Part shown: in pieces, positions 57,483 through 64,000 of the stretch | How positions within the stretch are numbered: the stretch's first letter is position 1 | How the letters are laid out: every line of letters begins with the position of its first letter | NCBI RefSeq assembly: GCF_003431325.1 | Contig: NZ_CP010515.1 | Span: forward strand, 806,001-870,000 | Length of the DNA: 64,000 nucleotides | Source of the DNA: Acidilobus sp. 7A | GTDB lineage: Archaea; Thermoproteota; Thermoprotei_A; Sulfolobales; Acidilobaceae | Reading direction: 5' to 3' | Notes under the pieces: model-generated | Told to the model about the DNA's origin: nothing | Databases searched by the model: none | Seen by the model: the letters and a program-made list of their open reading frames with translations, nothing else | Made by a program: the position numbers and the translations under genes

Positions 57483-59051
57483 CTAGCTCTTGGCGACCCC
57501 CTCGGCCTGGCCCGCCTGCTGCGTCACCAGCTTCACCTTGGGCGCCTTGGAGGTCAGCTCCTGCCAGTCCTTGAGGTTGTATATGCACCCTGGGTCCGGG
57601 GCCAGCGGGTCGCCGTAGTAGCCGTAGGCCCTGGCCCTGCAGCCGCCGCATATGTTCCTGTATGGGCAGACCCTGCAGTAGCCCTTGAGGTTGTCCCTGT
57701 TCCTAAGCTGCTCAAAGAGCGGGCTCTTGGTCCATATGTCCCAGAAGCTCTGCTTCCTCAGGTTACCCACCACGGCGGGCAGGAAGACGCACGGCGACAC
57801 GTCCCCGTTGGGCTGTATCGCAGCGTATATCCTGCCGGCGCCGCAGCCGCCCACGAACTCAGCCACGGCCTTAACTATTGGGTCTCCGCTCACCGCGAAG
57901 TGAGTCGGCGCCACCTCCTGGCCGCCGCTGACCTGGAGGGCCACCCTGCCGTACTGGGGGGCAGTGCTAACTATCTGGAGCCCAGGCCTCTTCTTCATCT
58001 CGAGGTAGATCTCCCTCAGGAACTTCTCCCTCTCAACAGGGTCCAGGTCAAGCCACGCGTTCTCAAGGCCCCTGCCCGTTGGAACGAAGTTGAAGAATAT
58101 CACCCTCTTGACCCCTATCTCCTCAGCAAGGTCGAGCAGGTTCTTGACCTCACCTATGTTCATCTTCGTTATTGTGACTGCCATGCCGTGGTCCATGCCC
58201 AGCTTGACCGCGTTCTCAAGCGCCTTTACGGCCCTCTCCCATGAGCCGGGCACGCCCCTGAACTTGTCGTGGACCTTGGGGTCGGCGCTGTCTATCGAGA
58301 CCTCGACGTACCTCAGCCCCTCCTCCTTAGCCTTGGCCAGCTCGTTTATGTCAGCGAAGAGCCAGCCGTTGGTCGCGACGGCGGTGTGTATGCCCCTTGA
58401 TGACAGCTCCCTCACTATCCTGTGGAAGTGGGGGTGTATAGTAGGCTCGCCGCCGCTTAAGGCCACGGAGGCCACGCCCGCCCTGTCGAGCTCGTCAACG
58501 ACCCTCAGCTTCTCCTCCAGGGTCAGCTCGTCAGGGGTCGGGGCTCCAGCCCTCTGGTAGCAGTGTATGCACTTCAGGTTGCACATGTTTGTGAAGTTCC
58601 AGACTATCAGGAAGGGGGCTGGCATCTTCTGCGGCACGGTGACGCCGTAGAGGCCAAGGCCCTTCATTACGAGCGCTACCCCCCTCCTTATCGCTGGGTC
58701 GCTTATGGACTTCTTGGCGGACTCGACGTCACCGTGAAGCGCCTTTATGCCGACCTCTATGGACTTGTTAATTATCGGTATGAGGAACCTGGCCGTGAGC
58801 GGGCACTCGACTATCTGCTCGCCGACGAAGGCGCTCAGTGAATGATATATGAGCGGCGCCTCCTTCTCCGTGCCGTCAGCATACTTAACCTTAACTGTCC
58901 TTGAGGCGAGCCTCAGCGACGCCCTTGTGACGGGGTTGTTAAAGATGAGCCTTATGCCCGCCAGCAGGTGGCCTATGTTCCCCTTATCCTTCTTATTACC
59001 TCCCTCCTCGCCCTCAAGCTTCTCAACTACCGGGTTACCGGCCTCGCTCAA
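57483..59051 (-). CDS. Radical SAM protein with SPASM-type C-terminus and extra N-terminal domain
   Basis: 522 residues. An unassigned N-terminal region of about 140 residues precedes the radical SAM triad CNLKCIHC (Cys157, 161, 164), then ALSGGEPTIHPHFHRI and ATNGWLF. The C-terminus has FVGGCGAGRIYAAIQPNGDVSPC and CRVCPYRNICGGCRARAYGYYGD, a SPASM-like set of cysteines. The pattern resembles heme-biosynthesis/AhbD-like and sactipeptide-type enzymes, but the substrate is unknown. The TTG start overlaps the stop of the upstream B12-type radical SAM gene by four bases, so the two act together. Confidence 0.8.
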   Translation of the reverse strand: MSEAGNPVVEKLEGEEGGNKKDKGNIGHLLAGIRLIFNNPVTRASLRLASRTVKVKYADGTEKEAPLIYHSLSAFVGEQIVECPLTARFLIPIINKSIEVGIKALHGDVESAKKSISDPAIRRGVALVMKGLGLYGVTVPQKMPAPFLIVWNFTNMCNLKCIHCYQRAGAPTPDELTLEEKLRVVDELDRAGVASVALSGGEPTIHPHFHRIVRELSSRGIHTAVATNGWLFADINELAKAKEEGLRYVEVSIDSADPKVHDKFRGVPGSWERAVKALENAVKLGMDHGMAVTITKMNIGEVKNLLDLAEEIGVKRVIFFNFVPTGRGLENAWLDLDPVEREKFLREIYLEMKKRPGLQIVSTAPQYGRVALQVSGGQEVAPTHFAVSGDPIVKAVAEFVGGCGAGRIYAAIQPNGDVSPCVFLPAVVGNLRKQSFWDIWTKSPLFEQLRNRDNLKGYCRVCPYRNICGGCRARAYGYYGDPLAPDPGCIYNLKDWQELTSKAPKVKLVTQQAGQAEGVAKS

Positions 59052-60481
59052 TCCCTCTCACCCCCTCCCCACCTCAGGGGCTCAAAGACGCGCCCAAGCG
59101 CGTCGCCAAACGCCGAGAGGGTCTCCCTGGTGATCACCGAGACCAGGTCACCGAACCTCCCGGCCCTCACCTCCTGCCACATGAAGCCGAGCCTCAGGTA
59201 GAACTTCCTGTAGGCGTAAATCAGGGCCCTGCCCAGCTGCTCGGCCGTGAAGTTGAAGCCCCTTATGACAGGCCTCACGGTGGTGTAGTGCTCCCAGTTA
59301 GTGTCAACTATCAGGTTGTTCTTAACTGCGAAGTCCCATAGCGGGGTGCCAGGGTAAGGCGTCAGTGCCGTGAACTGGGCGTAGTCGGGGCCTAGCTTCA
59401 CGGCGAGCTCAGCGGTCTGCTTCATGTCGTCAACAGTCTCCCAGGGGAATCCAAGGATGAAGGAGCCTGTGGCGAAGCCCTTGAGCTCCTTCTTCCACTG
59501 GAACACCCTCCTGGCCTGCTCCAGGGTTATCTTCTTCCCTATCCTGTTCAGCGTCTCCTGGCTGGCTGACTCGACGCCGAAGTAGAGGGCGTTGCAGCCG
59601 TTGTCGTATAGCAGCTTCATTATGTCCTTGCTCATGTGGTCGACCCTGGCGCCGCAGGAGAACTTGATGTCAAGCCCCCTCGTCCTTATCTCGTTCACGA
59701 AGTCCCTCACGAACTTCCAGTTAGCCGTGAACTCGTCGTCAGTGAACACTATCTGCTTCGTCCCGTACTTGTTAACGAGGTACTCTATCTCGTCGGCCAC
59801 GCCCTTGGCGGACCTGTACCTGTACCTCCTGCCCCAGTAGTAGCTGGTTATGCAGTACATGCAGCCATAAGGGCAGCCCCTGCTTGCCATGACGTGGGCT
59901 ATCCTAATGGGCTTATCGAAAAGCGTGTACTTGTCCATGTCCAGGAGCTCCCTGTCAGGCCACGGCAGCTTGTCGAGGTCCTCTATGAAGGGCCTGTCAG
60001 GCGTTACTACGGTCCTGCCCTGCTCCCTGAAGACGAGGCCCTTGATCGCCTTCAGGGCCTCGTAGTCCCTCCCCCTCTTCTCGAGCGTATCCGTCAGCTC
60101 AAGCATAGTGAACTCGCCCTCGCCCCTGACGACGAAGTCATAGCCGGCGTCAAGGGCCTCGTCATACATGTAGGTCGCGTGGGTGCCCCCGGCCACTAGG
60201 GTGACGTCGGGCATCTCCCTCCTCAGCTCCTTTGCCGCGAGGTAGCCCTTGGGGGCCAGCGGGGTCATCATGGAGACCCCAACTATGTCCGGGTCAAACG
60301 ACTTGACCTCGGCCATCCACGACTTCAGGTCGAGCCTCCTGGTCGGGCTGTCAACTATCTTGACCTTGTGGCCAGCCTGCTCGAGGACTGACGCTATGTA
60401 TGCCAGCCCCAGGGGAGGGGCCCTCATACCTGTTACCTTGTAGATCTCCAGGTTGTGAACATCTGGGGGCAGGGCCAGCAA
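59048..60481 (-). CDS. B12-binding-domain radical SAM protein
   Basis: 477 residues. The N-terminal Rossmann B12-binding-like domain (APPLGLAYIASVLEQAGH, then FDPDIVGVSMMTP, VAGGTHAT) is followed by the radical SAM triad CPYGCMYC (Cys203, 207, 210), DDEFTANWKF and FGVESASQETLNRIGK. Such class B enzymes do methylations and ring formations; in Sulfolobus, GrsA/GrsB of this type make cyclopentane rings in GDGT lipids. Lipid modification is therefore a candidate, not shown. The TTG start has TATA-like CAATATAATTAG (60508-60518) about 30 bases upstream. It is the first gene of the operon with 57483-59051. Confidence 0.83.
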   Translation of the reverse strand: MLALPPDVHNLEIYKVTGMRAPPLGLAYIASVLEQAGHKVKIVDSPTRRLDLKSWMAEVKSFDPDIVGVSMMTPLAPKGYLAAKELRREMPDVTLVAGGTHATYMYDEALDAGYDFVVRGEGEFTMLELTDTLEKRGRDYEALKAIKGLVFREQGRTVVTPDRPFIEDLDKLPWPDRELLDMDKYTLFDKPIRIAHVMASRGCPYGCMYCITSYYWGRRYRYRSAKGVADEIEYLVNKYGTKQIVFTDDEFTANWKFVRDFVNEIRTRGLDIKFSCGARVDHMSKDIMKLLYDNGCNALYFGVESASQETLNRIGKKITLEQARRVFQWKKELKGFATGSFILGFPWETVDDMKQTAELAVKLGPDYAQFTALTPYPGTPLWDFAVKNNLIVDTNWEHYTTVRPVIRGFNFTAEQLGRALIYAYRKFYLRLGFMWQEVRAGRFGDLVSVITRETLSAFGDALGRVFEPLRWGGGERD

Positions 60482-60507
60482 GACTTTCGTTTCTTATCCC
60501 CTAGTTA

Positions 60508-60519
60508 CTAATTATATTG
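60508..60519 (-). promoter_or_regulatory. Promoter of the radical SAM operon
   Basis: CAATATAATTAG on the minus strand, about 30 bases before the TTG start, suggesting a leaderless or nearly leaderless mRNA. Confidence 0.45.
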
Positions 60520-60619
60520 TTTTGAGAGATATATGTAAAACTGTAGATGAGACAAGGGAGTAGTCTAAGGAAGCCTGTAGATGAGCCCTCTCCTTTCTCC
60601 CCTTCCAAGGCCATGGGCG

Positions 60620-61309
60620 TCAGCAGAGCGCCAGCACCCTGGCCATGGCTCCCTCTGCGCCCCTCACCCTGAGCGGAGCTATGACGAGGGTCACGTTGTT
60701 GCAGCCTACCAGCTCCTTAAGGTTGCAGGCGCCCTCAACTATTATGACGCCTGAGGAGAGCAGCCTGGCGTGAACGTATGACACGTCGTCAGGGCTCACC
60801 GTTGGCTTCCACGGGAAGCCCTCGGCCCCAGCCCAGCCGGCCACGCTCATTCCCTCAGTTACAACCGCGCTCACTTTGACCTCAGCGAGGTAGTCCGCGG
60901 CGCCCCTGTCAAGGTAGGGCCAGGCGTAGAGGTAGAGCTCTGAGCCCCTCATTGACGAGAAGCCCGTGTAGAGGACCGCCGCCCTCCCCTTCCTAACCTT
61001 GCCTTCGAGGTCGCGCCTCGTTATCGGTTCCCCTGGCCTCTTGTTGCTGAGGTCCACAACGTCCGCCCCTGCTATGAGCCTCGAGGGCTCTATTGAGTCA
61101 ACGGACCCCCCTCCAGGTATGAAGTGAAGAGGGGCGTCAACGTGCGTGCCTGAGTGGGAGCCCGCCTCAAGCCTTGAGAGCGTCACCTCGCCGGGCCTCG
61201 AGCCCCTCATCACGAACTCGTGCTTAAACGGTGGGTCGCCTGGGTAGGTTGGCATGCCGTTGAAGAGGTCGCACGTCAGGTCAACGACCCTACCGAGGCT
61301 GAGTCCCAA
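60620..61309 (-). CDS. Cyclase/kynurenine formamidase-like metal hydrolase
   Basis: 229 residues from TTG 61309. This start is chosen because the family begins near GRVVDLTCDLFNGMPTYPGD and a TATA-like GTTTAAGCT lies about 30 bases upstream (61337-61346); the open frame extends to 61396. The metal motif is HSGTHVDAPLHF, with a later TEGMSVAGW segment. The family opens amide or lactam bonds (kynurenine formamidase, isatin hydrolase); the substrate here is unknown. Confidence 0.78.
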   Translation of the reverse strand: MGLSLGRVVDLTCDLFNGMPTYPGDPPFKHEFVMRGSRPGEVTLSRLEAGSHSGTHVDAPLHFIPGGGSVDSIEPSRLIAGADVVDLSNKRPGEPITRRDLEGKVRKGRAAVLYTGFSSMRGSELYLYAWPYLDRGAADYLAEVKVSAVVTEGMSVAGWAGAEGFPWKPTVSPDDVSYVHARLLSSGVIIVEGACNLKELVGCNNVTLVIAPLRVRGAEGAMARVLALC

Positions 61310-61396
61310 GGCAGTCCCTCGCGGCTGGGGTAGAGCTAGCTTAAACGCCCTCCTGTAGCCAGAGTATGCCAGAGGCCCCGGGAAGTAGTCCCTCAC

Positions 61397-61735
61397 TGTT
61401 CGGGACCGCGAACTGGCATCGCCCTATAAGAATTGATAAGAGGGGGACCGTAATATCTGTAGTTATGCGTGAGGTTGTCCCTGATCTTAACTTAACTAAG
61501 GGCGCATCACCCTCTTCCCATAAACCTCTACCACCTCAGGGGAGATGATGGAGCCTGAGGACTGGGGCCTGTTCTTCCAAGAGGATCACGCCCGTGGGGC
61601 CGATGACTTCTGAGATAACTGGCGAGGGAGAGGGGGTCACGAGGGGGCCCTCTGAGCTGTTAAACAGGGCTGAGAAGAGGTGAGAAGCTCTAGGGGCCGA
61701 AAAAGGACGATATCGGTAGGTGGTAAGAAAGCGGT
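61397..61735 (+). other. Gap with two overlapping very small frames
   Basis: The 340-base gap has a 27-codon frame from ATG 61465 (MREVVPDLNLTKGASPSS) whose stop overlaps, as ATGA, a 22-codon frame from ATG 61545 (MMEPEDWGLFFQEDHARG) preceded by AGGGGAG. TATA-like CCTATAAG (about 61422-61429) lies upstream. The overlap looks like a coupled pair, but both are too short to assign and may be remnants. Confidence 0.25.
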
Positions 61736-63205
61736 TCAGGTAAACAGGCCCTGGGTTGCGTTCTCTAACGTAACTGAGTAGGCCTCAACCAAGTAGAGGC
61801 CCTGGACCCTCCCCTCGACAAGGCCCAATGTCACTGCGCCGACCGGTAGCCTTGACGCCGTCAGGTTGCCCGTCACTTTGGTTGAGCCCGTGATCTCAAC
61901 GAGCACAAAGACCACGTGGTGGGACGAGAGGTTGACAACCTTAGCTATGCCTATGTAGGCGCTGGAGTTAACCTCGTAGAGCAGTACGGCCCTCAGCTCC
62001 ACCACCTTGCCAATTATGTTCTGTGAGCTGATGAAGGCGTAGAGCCTCTCGTCAAGCTTTATGACGAGCTCGTCTGCACTGGCTATAGCGTGGCCGACCG
62101 CCCTTGCCGGCCCGTGGGAGCTTGAGCTCAGGTTCCCTGCAAGGCCCAGGCTCTTGTTAGCTAGCACTATTGACTGGTTAAGCATAACAAGGGAGCCCGT
62201 GTCGTTGCCCCTGGCGAACAGGAGCACGGCCGTGTAGGTGTCGTTCAGCGCCTCCTCGAGCAGGTTGAGGGCCCTCTCAGCTGTCTGGTTCTCGCTGCCG
62301 CTTAGCTGCTGGAGCAGCGGCTGTACGGCCTGGATGCTCTCGTTAATGCCCCTAATTACGTGGGCCTGGGCCTCAACGACCATCACGCGGCCTGAGGCGT
62401 TGGGGAATGGCATCAGCTCAGGGGCCTCGGACTCCAGCTCCTCAGCCGTCCTTGCCATCTCAACCAGCTGGGCAGGGGTCGCGTTGACAGCTGACCTGTT
62501 GAGGAGCCCCTCGATTGCCCCGAAGACCTCCTCCGCCTCGTCTGACGGGCTCACGTTGGCCTGCTGCAGGAAGGCCCAGGCCTGCTCGGCCTCGTGCTTT
62601 GCATGCGCTATGTGCTCCGCTATCCTCCCTATCATCGCCTTCTTGGCGTACTCTGAGACGTTTATTGAGAGGTTGGAGAGCTGTTGCTTAAGCTGGGAGA
62701 GAACCTGGGCGGCGGCGCTGGCGTTGCCCTGCGCCGCGTACCTAAGCCCCTGCTCCACCATTGAAATTAGCTGCTCCCTCTCCGTGCTGTTGAGGGCTGG
62801 GTTTGATGACACGAAGGCCTCTATCGCCCTGAGCTGGGCCTCAACGCCTATGGCCTGAGGCATTGGGGCCGGCCTTGCCTTCTTGAGCTGCGTCGCCAGG
62901 ACCTTCATAATGCCTATGGCGACCCCTATGCACTGGCTGTAGTTCCCTTGCCTGTAGTAGGAGAGGGCCTCAGAGTAGAGCTCCTCGGCCTCCGTCACGT
63001 TAACACCCTGGGCCTTGGCAACAGCTATGGCCCTCTGGGTTATGTTAAGTAGCACCTCAGCTGACGTTGCCGTGGCGTTAGCGCCGCCCTGCTGCCCCTG
63101 GGTCGTCTGAGCCGCCGCCTTTATCAAAGATAGAGGGGAGAGCAGCGCCAGGCCAACCATAAGGGCCAGCGCAGCTGCCATCAAGCCGCTCCTCACTTGC
63201 ACCAC
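61736..63205 (-). CDS. Secreted helical protein of unknown function
   Basis: 489 residues with a signal peptide (about 1-32, ending KAAAQT). Most of the rest is predicted helical, Ala/Glu/Leu-rich with coiled-coil character, in repeats of NVTEAEELYSEALSYYRQGN type and SAAAQVLSQLKQQL type. The last 90 residues are beta-like (HVVFVLVEITGSTKVTG). There are many sequons and one Cys. No C-terminal membrane anchor is seen, so it may be released or bound to the S-layer. The GTG/TTG-type start is set by the signal. Family not recognised. Confidence 0.7.
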   Translation of the reverse strand: MVQVRSGLMAAALALMVGLALLSPLSLIKAAAQTTQGQQGGANATATSAEVLLNITQRAIAVAKAQGVNVTEAEELYSEALSYYRQGNYSQCIGVAIGIMKVLATQLKKARPAPMPQAIGVEAQLRAIEAFVSSNPALNSTEREQLISMVEQGLRYAAQGNASAAAQVLSQLKQQLSNLSINVSEYAKKAMIGRIAEHIAHAKHEAEQAWAFLQQANVSPSDEAEEVFGAIEGLLNRSAVNATPAQLVEMARTAEELESEAPELMPFPNASGRVMVVEAQAHVIRGINESIQAVQPLLQQLSGSENQTAERALNLLEEALNDTYTAVLLFARGNDTGSLVMLNQSIVLANKSLGLAGNLSSSSHGPARAVGHAIASADELVIKLDERLYAFISSQNIIGKVVELRAVLLYEVNSSAYIGIAKVVNLSSHHVVFVLVEITGSTKVTGNLTASRLPVGAVTLGLVEGRVQGLYLVEAYSVTLENATQGLFT

Positions 63206-63343
63206 CGCTCGCGCTCACGCTGGCCTTGCGGCGCCTATTAGGGCCGCGGCGGGAGTCTGCTCCCGCCCCCTCCCGGGGCTTCCCGCTACCCGTCGCGAGC
63301 GGCTCCCTAAAAGGGGGTCCCTCAACTACTGGGGCGGGACTGC

Positions 63344-63928
63344 GTGATGAGAAGGTCCGTCTCAGCGGCAGTGGCGGCGGCCGTGGTGGTAGTGGTAGTT
63401 GCAGTTGCGGCCGTTGGGGCCTACTACTATTACACCAGCAGGGGAGGCACCGTCTACTTCTACATGACTGACCCAGGAGGCCACTCCAGCTCAGGCTCCG
63501 GCGCCTCCAACAACACCTCCTTCGCCATCTACCTCACAGTTACGTCAATAATGATACACAGCGCCTCCAAGGGGTGGATGACCGTCTCTAACAAGACTAT
63601 AACCGTCCAGCTGAGCTCATCACTGTCACTGATAACATCGAAGAGCCTGCCGCCCGGCAACTACACTGAGATAAGGTTCGTGGTGTCCTCCGTCACGGTC
63701 CAGGTGGGGGGCGTCAACGTCTCAGCCAGCCTGCCGAGCGGCGTGCTGAAGGCGCCCATAATCAACGGCGGCCTCCAGGTGACCAGCGGCAAGAGCGCCT
63801 ACCTAGTGATATATATGGGGCCGCACCTGGTGCTGACCGGCAACGGGCAGTACGTGCTGAGGCCAGTTATAACTGTCGAGGCCTACTACTCGCCGCTCAC
63901 GTCTAACGCCACAACTACCACGTCGTGA
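63344..63928 (+). CDS. DUF4382-like extracytoplasmic protein
   Basis: 194 residues. The N-terminal anchor MMRRSVSAAVAAAVVVVVVA is followed by a beta-rich domain with landmarks of DUF4382: VTSIMIHSASKGWMTVS, SLPPGNYTEIRFVV, ASLPSGVLKAP. The C-terminal tail is Thr/Ser-rich. The function of the family is not known; it probably faces the outside. The start is GTG 63344 or the ATG right after it. It is divergent from the helical secreted protein. Confidence 0.72.
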   Translation: MMRRSVSAAVAAAVVVVVVAVAAVGAYYYYTSRGGTVYFYMTDPGGHSSSGSGASNNTSFAIYLTVTSIMIHSASKGWMTVSNKTITVQLSSSLSLITSKSLPPGNYTEIRFVVSSVTVQVGGVNVSASLPSGVLKAPIINGGLQVTSGKSAYLVIYMGPHLVLTGNGQYVLRPVITVEAYYSPLTSNATTTTS

Positions 63929-63950
63929 GAAGCCTTAAATTGCATGAGTT

Positions 63951-63964
63951 TCGCTTTTTTATTA
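63951..63964 (+). promoter_or_regulatory. T-run terminator and/or promoter before the last gene
   Basis: CGCTTTTTTATTAG may end the DUF4382-like gene and also serve as the TATA region for the start at 63987. Confidence 0.35.
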
Positions 63965-63986
63965 GAAACCCCTCACAGGTGAAGTG

Positions 63987-64000
63987 ATGGCATTGAGGAG
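63987..64000 (+). CDS. Start of a gene running off the window
   Basis: ATG GCA TTG AGG follows the ribosome-binding site AGGTGAAGTG, with a TATA-like T-rich tract about 30 bases upstream. Only four codons are visible. Confidence 0.4.

Noticed and set aside
1-64000. CRISPR array, integrase or intact transposon
   Set aside because: No regularly spaced repeats, no recombinase or transposase reading frame was found; only end-like palindromes.

Overview
The window looks like chromosomal DNA of a thermoacidophilic crenarchaeon (Thermoproteota), most like the Acidilobales. Supporting signs are the high G+C with AGG/AGA arginine and ATA isoleucine codons, TATA boxes 25-40 bases before starts with short or no leaders, frequent GTG/TTG starts, T-run terminators, and archaeal markers (GAPN, Nep1, Clp1-type kinase, DUF99, a ThrRS editing protein lacking the catalytic core). 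The genus is inference; no rRNA is present.

Layout. 1-21 kb is a nutrient-scavenging region: the 3' part of gapN, two divergent sugar-binding proteins, an MFS carrier, two APC amino-acid permeases, a secreted PNGase A-like protein, glutamate dehydrogenase, a very large peptide-binding protein and hydantoinase/oxoprolinase hyuA-hyuB. Between these genes lie broken copies of genes that are also present in the window. 21-28 kb holds an NADH oxidase/CoA-disulfide reductase-like flavoprotein, a MobA-like transferase and an NAD-linked formate dehydrogenase (NuoEF-like subunit plus Mo/FeS catalytic subunit). 28-31.5 kb is an operon of a beta-solenoid-like protein, ABC ATPase, ABC permease and MFS exporter. 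32-38 kb holds an MBL-fold protein, two radical-SAM-type proteins, Nep1, a zinc-finger protein and an M24 peptidase-like protein with altered metal ligands. 38-43.7 kb has about 0.85 kb of relics and structured DNA, a KaiC-like ATPase with a 13-G run, a mosaic relic, a small metallopeptidase, Usp, PGK and DUF99. 43.8-50 kb has a secreted orphan, a GH12 cellulase lying between transposon-like hairpins, a Rieske protein, an ABC exporter and a PD-(D/E)xK protein. 50-64 kb has a dihydrolipoamide dehydrogenase-like flavoprotein, Clp1, the ThrRS editing protein, a TIM-barrel protein, a diiron flavoprotein, an ITPase-like protein, a two-gene radical SAM operon, a cyclase and two secreted proteins. 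There are four tRNAs (Gly-TCC, Arg-CCG, Asp-GTC, Ser-GCT), all on the minus strand.

How it fits together. The cell seems to import sugars, peptides and amino acids, strip or cut extracellular glycoproteins and glucans, deaminate glutamate, oxidise glyceraldehyde 3-phosphate without phosphorylation, and handle reductant and oxygen through formate dehydrogenase, NADH oxidase and the diiron flavoprotein. No CRISPR array, integrase or intact transposase was found. The most unusual features are the partial gene copies (including a 75-base perfect copy and a relic whose two halves diverged at different rates), six related palindromes resembling IS200/IS605 ends, an archaeal PNGase A-like protein, a 35-codon gene with complete expression signals, and a two-radical-SAM operon of unknown product.
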